Shown piece by piece: positions 21,201-31,839 of a DNA stretch of 64,000 bases. The first letter of the stretch is position 1. Each line of letters opens with the position of its first letter. Source of the stretch: Enoplolaimus lenunculus (lineage: Eukaryota > Nematoda > Enoplea > Enoplida > Thoracostomopsidae); the NCBI GenBank assembly GCA_030248215.1, contig JASANG010003720.1, positions 248,001 through 312,000 of the forward strand, read 5' to 3'. The position numbers and the translations under genes are program-made. The notes under the pieces are model-generated. The model was not told where the DNA came from. It saw nothing but the letters and a program-made list of their open reading frames with translations, and ran no database searches.

Positions 21201-22181
21201 TGATAAGGTCATACGTATATATATCTTAACCGGTAGAAACAAAAACCGGTGAAGTTTTGAAATCCATCTGGCTTCTCGCTCACGAGTTTGTGGCCCTCCC
21301 CCAGAAGTTTGCAGGAAGCCCCCACCCCGGTCTGCACCGGCATTGCGTACCATCCGCGATAATGCATTGCAATTTAACAATAAAGATGACGTAATAGTTT
21401 CTTTGAAAACGGCGGTATAAAAGTTTGAGTTCTAAGTAGTATTCGCTAAATCATGAGGTTTAAACGAATTCAACACTTTCGCTGCCTTCTACTGTTCTGT
21501 GGACAAACATGTAATATACCTACTTATTAGTTTGCTTCCAAAAAATATTTTGCAAATGTGTGTAGTACCTACCGTCACTTGACGATAGATCAGGTAACCG
21601 TTTAAACCAATTACTTGCTGCCTGTCAATTTCGAAATTTGGCAAATAGTAGTTGTGAGCTTCAAAATGTATCACATTTATTATTATATTGCCGTCAACAA
21701 CAACAACTTGTTACCATGTGAGAATTTTGCGGTTCACAATAATGTCTTGAGTTGTTTTTTTTTGGTGTCAAAATTTTCTACTAAACTAAAAATAGCTGCT
21801 ACAAACTGTCGAGAATACGGCTTATGGTAATTGCCAAGGCAATTAGTACTTTTATTCAAATATTTATCATTTCAGATCAAAGTCGGTTCATCGTACACGT
21901 GGTGCATCATTGCATGTATTCTGTTCGCACTCACTGCAATTATTAATTTATGCAGCGCATTTTTTGCTCGAGAAACCGACGACACAACATCTACACCTAC
22001 AACTGGTTTCTACAGCGCAACAAATTTGCACTCGACCCGTTCCGGTTATAACAGCAATGCTGGTTCCGGTTGGAACGATGCAGTACACGAATCGTACTCC
22101 GAAGATGAACCAAAACATTATACACATTTAGCGAAAACTGGCACTAAACCAGTACTGTATTTTCCAACATCTTCAGTGTAA
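18212..22181 (+). CDS. Claudin/PMP22-like four-helix membrane protein A
   Basis: Four exons: 18212-18479, 19714-19872, 21062-21159, 21876-22181 (phases 1, 1, 0), encoding 276 residues. TM1 is about residues 7-30. The first extracellular loop has Trp34, GLF at 47-49, Cys52 and Cys67, matching the W...GLW..C...C signature of claudins. TM2 follows the DWN at the start of exon 2 (about 93-120), TM3 spans the exon 2/3 junction, and TM4 opens the last exon (YTWCIIACILFALTAII). The tail is Ser/Thr/Gly-rich and cytosolic. Nematode claudin-like proteins act in epithelial barriers or as channel and receptor auxiliaries; which applies here is unknown. It is the first of three paralogues in the window with one gene structure. 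The ATG is chosen because it immediately precedes TM1. A TTAA element ends 46 bp before exon 3. Confidence 0.82.
18480..19713. other. Intron 1 of claudin-like gene A
   Basis: About 1.2 kb of mostly unique AT-rich DNA. A short TAAGCCTAAGCC remnant near 18600 is followed by repeated TTGTCGAGT/TTGTCGGTCG motifs. No coding exon recognised. Confidence 0.5.
19890..20021. mobile_element. Palindromic TA-target MITE, copy 2 (compact)
   Basis: TA, then CACTGCAAAAATGGTGAGTC to CTCACCGTTTTTTGCAGCG, then TA. Nearly perfect hairpin of about 130 bp. It lies in intron 2 of claudin-like gene A, just after exon 2. Confidence 0.82.
20066..20200. mobile_element. hAT-like fragment, CAGGCCCGTAGCG end
   Basis: Starts CAGGCCCGTAGCGAGC with GGGGGG-rich sequence and AAATTTTTCCCAG. 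Related pieces sit at 9134, 16506, 32926, 42903, 45510 and 45941. Confidence 0.4.
20547..20706 (-). mobile_element. TTAGGC MITE
   Basis: TGCCCATGTAAAGATCAGGG left end, TTAGGC block, right end TTTCGTCCCTGTTGTATAAG. No clear target duplication. Confidence 0.72.
20743..21015 (-). mobile_element. piggyBac-like TTAA MITE with tRNA-like core, copy 2
   Basis: TTAACACTTTCTCACAT to GCGAGAAGGGGTTAA, TTAA at both ends, reverse orientation of 10478-10748. Ends 46 bp before exon 3 of claudin-like gene A. Confidence 0.82.
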
Positions 22182-22321
22182 AGAATAACATTTTGGGTTT
22201 TTTTGGTTCGCTGTTGGATACAGGCACCGGTTACTGTAATTATTAATATGTATTGTACAAATTCTGTACTATTGTAAACAATTTTTTGCGGACAATTTGA
22301 TTGGCAGGTTTTCGAATATTG

Positions 22322-22505
22322 GGGCAATGTAAAGAACAGAGGACGAACATTATTATAAGCATATTCCTAAGCCTAAGCGTAAGACTGCGCATATTCATAA
22401 GTCTAAGCCTACGCCTAAGCCAAGCAAAAAAATTAGTCTAAACCTTAAGCTTGCTATATTGCAGTCCCACAGAAAAACGTTCCGCCCCTGATCTTTACAT
22501 GAGTC
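22322..22505 (+). mobile_element. TTAGGC MITE
   Basis: GGGCAATGTAAAGAACAGAG to TCTTTACATGAGTC. Target duplication GAATATTG / GAACATTG (7 of 8). Lies 140 bp after the stop of claudin-like gene A. Confidence 0.82.
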
Positions 22506-22627
22506 GAACATTGTTAAAAAAGAATGGATTTTGATTATATTTTTCTGTCTGCCTCTCGTGTGATTTATTGCTCCTATGATAAAGCATGCATAATTGCGTA
22601 CTCTTTTAAACCAACATAATGCATAAT

Positions 22628-22999
22628 GGCTGGGTTTCTGAAATCTTGCTTAAGTATTTATTTAATCTATGTTTAAGTAATTACTTAAGTCGCCTGCTTG
22701 AGTAAATACTTAACCTTTCGAACAAATACAGATAAATATCAAACGTGAGCGACTGTCATAACACATCAGTAATAGTTCTGCTTTATATTAAAGAGCTACC
22801 ATGCGTCTACAACTTCAGTTACACCAAGGTTAGTTTGCCTGGGCTGCTGTATAACAAATTTTGTCACCAAATTTAGTCACCGACTTAAGTATTTACTTAA
22901 CTTAAATAAGCTACTAACAACGACAAAATGGATATGTATTTGCATAGCACGTACTTAATTTCTAAGTTGCACTTTAAGTAGTGTTTCAGAAACTCAGCC
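22628..22999. mobile_element. Palindromic MITE, GGCTGGGTTTC ends, copy 2
   Basis: GGCTGGGTTTCTGAAATC to TTTCAGAAACTCAGCC, with TTAAGTAnTTACTTAAGT motifs as in 11305-11669. Confidence 0.8.
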
Positions 23000-23004
23000 A
23001 TTGT

Positions 23005-23292
23005 TTACGCAATTTCTACGGCATTCGACGCAGCTTGCGAATCTGAGTTTATAATTGGTATTAAAATTTTGTTATGATCGAAAAACAATTTTAGCACTGA
23101 AACAAACCATTTCAGACGGTGCACCAAATCGGTTATAACCATAACTGTGTAAACCCTTGACTTGGTGATGAAAATGTTAATCCTGCTAAACTTAGCTTCG
23201 CAAGCTGCATCGAATAGCGTATAAAATTGCCTAACCTTCTGACACAACTGCTTGTCAAGCTTATTTCGATTCCAAAGGGGGCATTTGTACCT
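23005..23292 (-). CDS. Unrecognised open exon next to a MITE
   Basis: The minus strand is open for about 96 codons after a possible acceptor (TTTTTTAAG) and ends with TAA at 23005. The product mixes charged and hydrophobic stretches (for example VHRLKWFVSVLKLFFDH) and its codon use looks coding. It ends within a few bases of a palindromic MITE (22628-22999). A nearby minus-strand ATG at about 23380 could start a short first exon, but the phase does not fit convincingly. It may be a host exon or a relic of an unrecognised mobile element. Confidence 0.35.
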   Translation of the reverse strand, partial: RYKCPLWNRNKLDKQLCQKVRQFYTLFDAACEAKFSRINIFITKSRVYTVMVITDLVHRLKWFVSVLKLFFDHNKILIPIINSDSQAASNAVEIA

Positions 23293-23578
23293 TAAAAAAT
23301 AGGGGTTAGTCATAAAATCCAAATCTTAACGTTGAATGATTATTGAGGTCATAAGACTTTGAAACAGACACATCTTAAAATCCGGCTTATCTGCCATACA
23401 ATGGAAAAACACTAATTGTTTGTATTTACAAAAATTGCACATCAATCAAGTTGTGCAGTGCAAAAGTAAAAAACACAATATATATACCATGGCTGGGCAG
23501 CGGAAAAAACCAACGAAAAACAATATTTTCAGTTCATTCCTTTTGTTACGAACGGATACAAAAACGGTGAAAACTTTT

Positions 23579-23777
23579 GGCCAATGCTACTTTAAGGGGC
23601 GTAACAGTAGATTAAACGTATTCATAACGATAAGCCTAAGCCTAAGTGTTGCAAAAATGTGCTCCTATGCCTATGTCTAAGCCTAAGCCTAAAGCAAAAC
23701 AAATGTAATCTAGAATCTAAACCTACTATTTTATAGACCCACCCGAAACGTGGCCGGCACTTAAAGTAATATGGGCC
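23579..23777 (+). mobile_element. TTAGGC MITE (TTAC subfamily)
   Basis: GGCCAATGCTACTTTAAGGG to AAAGTAATATGGGCC. Perfect target duplication AAACTTTT (23571-23578, 23778-23785). Confidence 0.87.
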
Positions 23778-24290
23778 AAACTTTTTATTAAAATATATTT
23801 ATGTTTAGAGTAAGTGCGTAGTAAGCCAGGGAGAGCCAAGGGGGCCATGGCCTCCGAACGATTTTGGAAAATTTATTTATTAATACAAATTATACGTATT
23901 GTCACAAAATTTGTATAGTTTTTATTCCTATTCGAGTATAATTCAGTTCCGTTTTGCTCAATGCTGCACATGCTAATTGATGATAATTGATTAACACACT
24001 ATATATATTTAAAGTATTTGTGTGCCGTTCCAATCAAAAATTCTTGATACGACCATGGTTAAGAGAGCAAGACGAGTGAATTTTTTTCCTATTAACAAAA
24101 TCAGTCCTGCGATACAGCAAAGAACCCGGATCAAACAGGGCAGTGGTGTCTGTGCTTGACAGTTTAAAGAGACAGGTCAAACGGAGACATACTGTAGTAG
24201 CTTTGTTATGCCAACGCCAATAAAGAATTTACCTTGCACATTTTCTCAACCATCATTTAATTGCAGAATATCAAACAGCAGAATGATTTG

Positions 24291-24780
24291 ATTGGGTTAA
24301 AATTTGAAGCCTTGTTTCTTAGTTGTATATCAAAATTCAATTGGGTTAAAATTTGAAGCCTTGTTTCTTAGTTGTATATCAAAATTCAATTGGGTTAAAA
24401 TTTGAAGCCTTGTTTCTTAGTTGTATATCAAAATTCAATTGGGTTAAAATTTGAAGCCTTGTTTCTTAGTTGTATATCAAAATTCAATTGGGTTAAAATT
24501 TAAAGCCTTGTTTCTTAGTTGTATATCAAAATTCAATTGGGTTAAAATTTAAAGCCTTGTTTCTTAGCTGTGTATCAAAATTCAATTGGGTTAAAATTTG
24601 AAGCCTTGTTTCTTAGTTGTATATCAAAATTCAATTGGGTTAAAATTTAAAGCCTTGTTTCTTAGTTGTATATCAAAATTCAATTGGGTTAAAATTTAAA
24701 GCCTCGTTTCTTAGTTGTATATCAAAATTCAATTGGGTTAAAATTTAAAGCCTCGTTTCTTAGTTGTATATCAAAATTCA
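24291..24780. repeat. 49-bp tandem repeat, exactly 10 units
   Basis: Unit starts ATTGGGTTAAAATTTGAAGC and ends TATATCAAAATTCA. Units differ by only a few substitutions (TTTGAAG/TTTAAAG, CTTG/CTCG), implying recent expansion or homogenisation. Lies between claudin-like genes A and B. Confidence 0.95.
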
Positions 24781-25108
24781 AAATAAGATGTGCGAAATCA
24801 AAATTTTTTTACAAAAAAACACAAAAAAACCGAACGCAAGTTCTAAACTGCGGTCAGTAATAAAGTTATGCATTCGTTTTAGATATGTTGAAGAAAGTAT
24901 ATACAAAATACAACGCAATATCAGACACGATTTAAGCTCTATCTGTTGGTTTTCACATTACTTCTAAAGGATGAAGCTACCAAGCTTACTTCTAAAACGG
25001 CTGATAGTAATATAGCGTTCAAAATGTTCGAACTCGAAGGAGTAGAGCATAAAAACAGTCGTTTCTACTGATCTTAAGTTTATGTGACTAAATAATTGTA
25101 GTAATTAT

Positions 25109-25271
25109 CAGTGCCGGAGTAAACCGGAGTGGGGGGCACCAAGTCTCACGAGCGAAGTAAGCGGGAAGCCAGGCAAACGTCTGCGGCTTTTGTTTCAACC
25201 GGTGAGGACGGCGGACCCTTAAGGGATGGGCCCCCAAATGGTGAACATGGCCGGTGGCTGCTCCGGCCCTG
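25109..25271. mobile_element. hAT-like MITE 1
   Basis: CAGTGCCGGAG...CTCCGGCCCTG with a perfect 8-bp target duplication GTAATTAT at 25101-25108 and 25272-25279. GC-rich interior. Confidence 0.85.
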
Positions 25272-25325
25272 GTAATTATGGTTTTATGAAGTAAAACATG
25301 TATACGTACATAGTATACCCAAAAT

Positions 25326-25489
25326 GGCCAATGTACAGAGCTGGGGCGGAACAGTATTATAAGCATATTCATACGCTTAAAGCTTAAGCTAAGCCTGAGC
25401 CTAGCAAAAAAATTAGTCTAAAGCTTAAACTTAGTCTATTGCAGTCCCACAGAAACAAAAACGTTCTTCCCCTGATCTTTACATGGGTC
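25326..25489 (+). mobile_element. TTAGGC MITE
   Basis: GGCCAATGTACAGAGCTGGG to TCTTTACATGGGTC. Perfect target duplication CCCAAAAT (25318-25325, 25490-25497). Confidence 0.87.
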
Positions 25490-26063
25490 CCCAAAATTAT
25501 TGTAATCGCATGATTGCCCACAAGTTTAATTTGCGTTGTTCTAATAATTATAATAGGTTTAAAATATAAGCTATTGCTGCAGGTTATATAATTAGCTAAG
25601 TTAGTTCAGCAATTCTAGCGAAAAAACGAACTCAGTAGTGAAAATTTCTGTAACTTTCATATAAAACCAAATAGTTAAAGTGTTTTCTGAAATGCTTTTT
25701 CAACGAATATTATCGCATAGCATATTTGAAAATACTGTATTGTAATTTTTAAGCTTACAGTTTTACAAAAGTATCAAATTTCTTTTGATTTGTTCAACAG
25801 CCGAATCATCAATAAATCTTTATTCAGATCAGCGTGTTTTGAAAGCTTCGCTTTGAACGCAATGTGATTTTGAATATTTTTTGCTATATATATTTTAAAG
25901 TTTCGAATTTTAATCTTCCAGGTGAACTAAGAATGTTTTGCTGTAGCTTCGTCAGCATAGGCATTATTCTAATCTATTTTGGCGTTCAGAAAAATATTAG
26001 CTTGGCGCGCAAATTCAGTGTCTCTAAAGCAGAATCAAGTTAAACGGTATGATGCACGTGTCG

Positions 26064-26360
26064 TTAAAGCCCCATTCACCCGTGCAAGTTTTTGCAGCGA
26101 GAAGTCGCAGCTGCAACTTGCACGAAATACTTGCAGTTGCAAGTATTTTCAAAGGAACATTACGATTGACCAATCAAACTACAGGTGCAACAAATTTAAG
26201 CGACGTGCAACTGCGTTCACATGTGCGAATTAAAGCATGAATTTCAGTGAATAATTTGAAACTGCAAGAACTTCAAAGCTGCTTTGTGACCAAACTTGGG
26301 CGTGCAAGTTGTAGTTTTAAGTTTTTGCTGCAAAAACGTCCATGTGTGAATAGGGCTTAA
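26064..26360. mobile_element. TTAA MITE, second family, copy 2
   Basis: TTAAAGCCCCATTCACCCGT to ATGTGTGAATAGGGCTTAA. Internal GCAGCTGCAACTTGCACG as in 11787-12044. Confidence 0.78.
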
Positions 26361-26551
26361 CAGACTTGTTGGTAATACCGTGTGCGTAATGAATTATGAT
26401 TATGAGTGTTACGCTAGTCTTCTTGCTCAACACTGCGTTATCAGCATCAAAATAATATATATTCTTGATTTCCTTATCACAGACCGCAATAAACATACTA
26501 AAAGCTAAACGTACTTTCAAACAATTTGTTAATGATCAAATTAAACGTTTT

Positions 26552-26763
26552 GGCCAATGTAAAGAACAGGCGCAGAACAGTATTACATAAGCATGTTCTT
26601 AAGCCTAAGCCTGGGCCTAAACAAGCGTAAGAATGAGCATATTCCTAAGCCTAAGCCTAAGCCTAAGCCTAAGCCTAAGCCAAGCAAAAAAATTAGTCTA
26701 AAGCTTAAGCTTACTCGTCTGGTCCCACTGAAAAAGGTTCCACCCCTGATCTTTACATGGGCC
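26552..26763 (+). mobile_element. TTAGGC MITE directly upstream of claudin-like gene B
   Basis: GGCCAATGTAAAGAACAGGC to TCTTTACATGGGCC. Perfect target duplication AACGTTTT (26544-26551, 26764-26771). Six clean reverse TTAGGC units at about 26646-26681. Its end is 37 bp from the ATG at 26801. Confidence 0.9.
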
Positions 26764-26800
26764 AACGTTTTGAAACTATATTTAGAAAAATATTCAAATC

Positions 26801-29800
26801 ATGATCGAGACAAACAAAAAAGTTCTACGTACCGTTGTAATGTTACTAACAGTATTTGGTGCAATTCTTGCTGCAATTGCACTGCTGACACCGTACTGGG
26901 TAATGGTTCACGACAATAAAGCAATCCATTTTCACGATCATGGACTATTTATGCTATGTTCGCCACGGCCACGGTATCTTTGCAATTGGTTAGATAATAC
27001 CGGACAAACATTCGATAGTTTTCATCGTAAGTTTGAAAAATTCTATAACAATTTTCATTCGTCCAGTGAACATGATTTACCGTCTATGACTAAAATCTCG
27101 ATGTCTTAAGTAACCAATGACGTTCAGTTAACGTTAGCAGCAGTTTTAACAGTAGGTTACCTCAGTCAAAATGAAATATTCGAAAGCGTTAAGGCGGAAT
27201 ACGATACATGAAACATAAAATTTATAAGCTTAAATGTATGGACCCGTATTACTTTTATGGCCGTCCCGGTTTCTGGGTGGTCTGTAAAAGGGTTACATTC
27301 TAGACTACATTTTATTGCTTAGGCTTAGGCTTAGACTAAGGATTAGAAATACGCTCTTGCAACGCTTACGCTTAGGCTTAGGCTTAGGAATACACTTTAA
27401 TCTACTTTTATGGCCCTGCAAGTAACATTAGCCAATGTGGGTAATACTTCAATTTGCGAAAAGTTCTTAACTTTGGAACCATTTAAAGAACATTTCGTCA
27501 ATTTCGGTAGTAAAATTTTTGCTGGTTTTGCACAAGTACTACCTCTAAATTATACATTTATTATTTGTAACTTTGGAACAATTTTCAAACCTTTAACTGT
27601 CAATAATTCTCAAAAAACATGTTTTTAAACCTAAATTTAGGCCACACTTGGTACATTATTGTTAAACATTATAGAACCATTAACATAACTGTTATTGCCT
27701 ACTATTTTGTATCAACTCCGGCTCCGGTTCCAACTCCGCCAAAATTTGTTGACCTTTAACTCGGGTTTTTTCACTTCCGTTTACACTCTTACATTTAATA
27801 ATATATTCTGCTCATATCGGTTTAGCTTTGTAGAATGGAATATTGATCTTATTGGATTGCATATTGCAAGTATTGTTGCTGGTTTCGCTTCGCTAATTTG
27901 CATGTCATTCTTGATGAACGCAAACGCAAATATTGCACGAGTTATCAAATTATCTACGTTATTATTGCTGGCTGTAGCAGGTATGCATTCACTTTTAAAA
28001 GACAACGTTCTTTATAAGTCTCCTAGCCAGTGGCGGATCCAGGATCTCAAAATGGGGGGCAAAATTTCACAGGTAATAAACTTACTTTTGACCCATACAC
28101 AAACCACGAACTATTGTCACAAAATTGCTATATAATTTTTGTCGAGATGCTGTTGGGGGGGCACGGCCGGGGTGGCCCCCATGGATCCGCCATTGCTCCT
28201 AGCAATAAAATAGAGAGCTTAAAATATTGCTGTAGTGTCAAAGAATAAGTGGAAAATACCGAGACAAAAACAGATTCGTTAAGCCTTGTTTTTAAAACAT
28301 TTAGAGTATAATGAAATGGTATAAACTATTAATCTTTACCAAACAGGTGATTTATTTCGAACTCATGTTTCGTGCCATTTCTTTGGTTGAAAGTCTATTT
28401 TTTCAGTTTTTTGAGGTTACTGAAACAATTTAAGCCGTTCTACACGTTTCTGTTGCATTTTTCATAAAAATCATTTTTTCTGTCGGACGTACGGCGCCAG
28501 TAGGCGGCGTGCAGTGTTTTGGCCGGCGCTACGCGGCTAATTTTTGGCATTTGGAACGACACAGTTAGCAAGTGAATTCCGCAGCAAAGGGCACTGCAAC
28601 ATAGGTTATAAGCTAATCGTAATAATTAATGTTTTGTATTTTACAGGGTTATCTATTACAATTGCGGACGTGTACTTTTTCATCATTCGAATGGATCCGG
28701 CGTTTCTTGAAGAACCAATGAATAATATGGTTTACGACGCTCCGGTAAGCAGTTCAGATTTTGTTAGCTGGTACAAATCCAAAAATGAGCCGGGGGGCTG
28801 GAGCTGTGGAAAAAATTTCACTCCTTGTGGAAATGTTTACAAAGACTTCTATTAATATGCAAAATCCTTGTATAGCTTTAATGATATTTTTTAATCGTTT
28901 CCAACGATTGCTAACTAACCTACCTATTGACGTTTGAATTATTGCAGTTTTGGCCAATGTTACTTATAGGGTCGTAACAGTAGATAAAGCGTATTCCAAA
29001 GCCTAAAGCCTAGGCGTTGCAAAATCGTATTCTTAAACCTAAGCCTAAGCCTAAGCCTAAGCAAACAATTGTAGTCTACAATGTAAGCCTTTTCTTTTAC
29101 AAACCCACTACAAGCTGAGGCGGCCCTATAAGTAACATAGGCCGCAGTTTCTATGACAGTATCCCCGTTTACAAGAGTGTATGATTCCGTCTTGAAGCAA
29201 CAGCGTAAGCTTGCGTTTTGGTATTTCGCAAACGGTAAACCATTTAATGACTGAAATAACAAAATATTATCATTAAGAGGATTCCGAATAAGCTTAAGGC
29301 TAACAAAATAGTGGTCAGTAAATATTGGAGAAAATTTTACCTTTTATCAAATTAACACTTGAAAAAGTAACTACGTATAACCAACTCTGAATCATGCAAG
29401 TTGAACAGCTTGAAATTCGCTAAGTATTCGCATCACCTATGCCTGTTACAGTTGCGTGGCCAGCATTTTTGATTGTTAGGTGTGTTTTGGGCAATTAGAC
29501 AGGTATCGAAGGTATGGTTTCAAAATGAAATACACTTTTAATATATAGTTAGGAAATTGGCTTCGCAGACACTAGCGGATCCAGAGGGAGGGCGGGGGGG
29601 GGGGGGGGCGGACGCCTTCCCATCAGAAATTTTTGGATCCGTCTCTGGGCAGAAAAACAGAAATCGCAAACAAAGAACGATATGGAGCGTTGTTTGTTTC
29701 AGGCGTACATAGGACACTCGTACTATATATCAATATGTTCTTGTGTTACGTATATTGCTGCCTTCTCATGCTTCATGTGTTGGTTGAATAGTTCTGCCGA

Positions 29801-29975
29801 TGAAAGAGTGCGAGAAACAAATTCGGCCAAGTTTTCACGAATTGGTGCAAATTTGCGATTTGCCGACAAAACACAGCCGTCACTCCGCGAAGGTTTGGAA
29901 CCACCCGCAGCAAGACCACATCACGCGGCAAGAATTCAAAGGGAACCCCGTGTATTCCATCAGTCTATGGTTTGA
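26801..29975 (+). CDS. Claudin/PMP22-like four-helix membrane protein B
   Basis: Four exons: 26801-27026, 27834-27980, 28647-28744, 29703-29975 (phases 1, 1, 0), encoding 247 residues. TM1 is about residues 9-30. Loop 1 has Trp33, HGLF (47-50), Cys53 and Cys61. Exon 2 begins QWN and carries TM2 and part of TM3. Exon 3 is 98 nt, as in the two paralogues. Exon 4 starts with TM4 (YYISICSCVTYIAAFSCFMCW) and ends in an Arg/Pro-rich cytosolic tail. The ATG lies only 37 bp downstream of a TTAGGC-carrying MITE, so that element must sit in the 5' UTR or promoter. Introns 1-3 contain further MITEs. The role is inferred from the family only: membrane barrier or accessory subunit. Confidence 0.8.
27241..27433 (-). 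mobile_element. TTAGGC MITE (TTAC subfamily)
   Basis: GACCCGTATTACTTTTATGG to GCAAGTAACATTAGCC. Flanks AATGTATG / AATGTGGG agree at 6 of 8. In intron 1 of claudin-like gene B. Confidence 0.75.
28028..28195. mobile_element. hAT-like MITE 2
   Basis: CAGTGGCGGATCCAGG...CATGGATCCGCCATTG with a perfect 8-bp target duplication CTCCTAGC at 28020-28027 and 28196-28203. In intron 2 of claudin-like gene B. Confidence 0.88.
28952..29143 (+). mobile_element. TTAGGC MITE (TTAC subfamily)
   Basis: GGCCAATGTTACTTATAGGG to AAGTAACATAGGCC. Target duplication GCAGTTTT / GCAGTTTC (7 of 8). Its right end plus about 77 bp of flank recurs inverted at 39057-39133. Confidence 0.82.
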
Positions 29976-30038
29976 AGAATGCTGTAAAATACGAACGAAA
30001 ATTCTCAACGCGAATCTGTACAAAACATTAATAAGAAT

Positions 30039-30460
30039 AAGGGTGGCGCTATAATTTTGATGGCGTTCGGCGCTATCCGGGACCGTTCGTCACCCGTACG
30101 GCGCCGTTCGTCACCGATCGTCAACCGTATTGCACCGCTCGTCACTCGTACGGCGCTGTTCGTCACTCGTACGGCGCTGTTCGTCACTCGTACGGCGCTG
30201 TTCGTCACTCGTACGGCGCTGTTCGTCACTCGTACGGCGCTGTTCGTCACTCGTACGGCGCAGTCCGTCACCCGTATTTCGCTGCTTCCTGTTACCGTGG
30301 TTCACGGTGCGATATCGTTCGCGAATTACTCACGTGCCATACCATATGGTGACGGACAGCAACTCACGGCACCGTACGGTGACGGGCGGTAACGGACGGT
30401 GACGGACGGCTCCGTACGGCAGACGAACGGCGCCGTAGGACATATATAGCGCAACCTTAT
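30039..30460. mobile_element. Palindromic MITE with GC-rich 20-bp minisatellite, copy 2
   Basis: Ends AAGGGTGGCGCTATAA / TATATAGCGCAACCTT. Six or so near-identical 20-bp units of TTCGTCACTCGTACGGCGCT (30130-30260) and an opposite-strand arm at 30340-30440. Begins 63 bp after the stop of claudin-like gene B. Confidence 0.8.
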
Positions 30461-30758
30461 ATCTATAACTTCTGCGGCGTAAATCCGAAAATCTCAAGAA
30501 ATTTCAACACGTTTGTCTGCTTATTTATTCAAAGTTTCAATTTCTGCTTGGTCACCGCAGTGCACTCTCCGTGTCTGCGGTCTGCATTCCGTGTCGTTAG
30601 CACGAAGTTTCGTTTGACCTCCAAAATTTAAAGCTTTCCTGTTGTAGGGCATAAAACTTAGACTCATGAATAATATTTTAGCAACATTTTATTTTTATTT
30701 ACATTAGTTAGTTTTACATATTCACGAAAAAACAAAACGATAGCTGCTAGCAAGAAGC

Positions 30759-31134
30759 GACTCATGCAAAGATCAGGGGTGGAACGCTTTTCTGTTGCAC
30801 TGCGACTCATGCAAAGATCAGGGGCGGAACGGTTTTCTGTGGGACTGCGGCTCATGTAAAGATCAGGGGCGGAGAGTTTTTCTGTGCGACTAGAACAGAG
30901 TATGCTTAAACTTTAGACTAACTTTTTGCTTGGTTAGGTTTAAGAATACGATCATTCTTACGCTTGGGCTTAGGCTTAGGCTTAGGCGTGGGAATATGCT
31001 TATAACACTGTTCCGCCCCTGTTCTTTACGTTGGCCGGGACTGCAATAGAGTAAGCTTAAACTTTAACATTTTGGCTTAGGCTTCAGTTTTAGGAGTATG
31101 CTAACAATACTGTTCCGCCCTTGATCTTTACATT
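30759..31134 (-). mobile_element. TTAGGC MITE complex with a repeated left end
   Basis: The left terminus (CTCATGCAAAGATCAGGGG) occurs three times at exact 45-bp steps (30759, 30804, 30849). A full element follows to about 31034, then a second partial copy to 31134. Confidence 0.75.
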
Positions 31135-31839
31135 TGGATACAAAACTAAACAAAAGTAATAAAAAATGATGTCAAATTTGTTAATTTGAACAATAACCAA
31201 CAAAGTGCCAAATATTTGTGGTTTAAACCTGTTTTTCGAAACTCTCAACAGTAAAACATCCAAAACTGGCACCAAAGTGGCGAACAAACTTACTGACCGT
31301 CCCAGCTTTTGGAAGAATACACAAAAAATTACACTACAGAAATTGACAGAATCTTAGGCAAAGTTGCACCAGAGCCGAGCGCTGTATTTTCTGCCGAACC
31401 AGGAACCAGTCAGACCAACGGTTGTAACCAAATAGTTACACCCGAAATGTTGCTACAGCAATCGTGGTATCTTTTGAAGTTGAGTTGAAATTTAAGCAAA
31501 CAATCCTGTGTATTGGCCATTTTTGTTTCGTTTGAAACAAAATTAGAAACAGTGCAATCGAAATTTGATTTGCGGACAGAACTTGGTGGTGGTAAGAATT
31601 TGGTTGAACAGAGCGTTATTTGGGTTGCGGTATACTTTACTGCGCTGGACGCCAGCGCACGCCGCTAGGTGTTGCTAGCACAAATACAGGCAACGCAACC
31701 CTTATTCTACTGATCCGGAGACAACGGTATAAATATATAAGCATGAAACTGTAAATTTTAGCAATTTTTAACATTTTTAATGATTCTTGCATTAATTTTA
31801 GTACATTTCATTAAAAAAGATTATTATGTTAGCACTGGA
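31135..31839. other. Spacer without recognised gene
   Basis: AT-rich unique sequence. A minus-strand open stretch at 31090-31287 overlaps the MITE and looks fortuitous. A GC patch near 31640-31690 resembles 20400-20470 (GTACCGGACGCGGC / GCTGGACGCCAGCG). Confidence 0.4.

Noticed and set aside
24291-24780. CRISPR array
   Set aside because: Units are head-to-tail with no unique spacers, in a eukaryotic intergenic region.
27410-27628. 72-codon frame in intron 1 of claudin-like gene B
   Set aside because: It begins inside a MITE, and exon 1 joins exon 2 directly in phase, so it is not needed for the gene.
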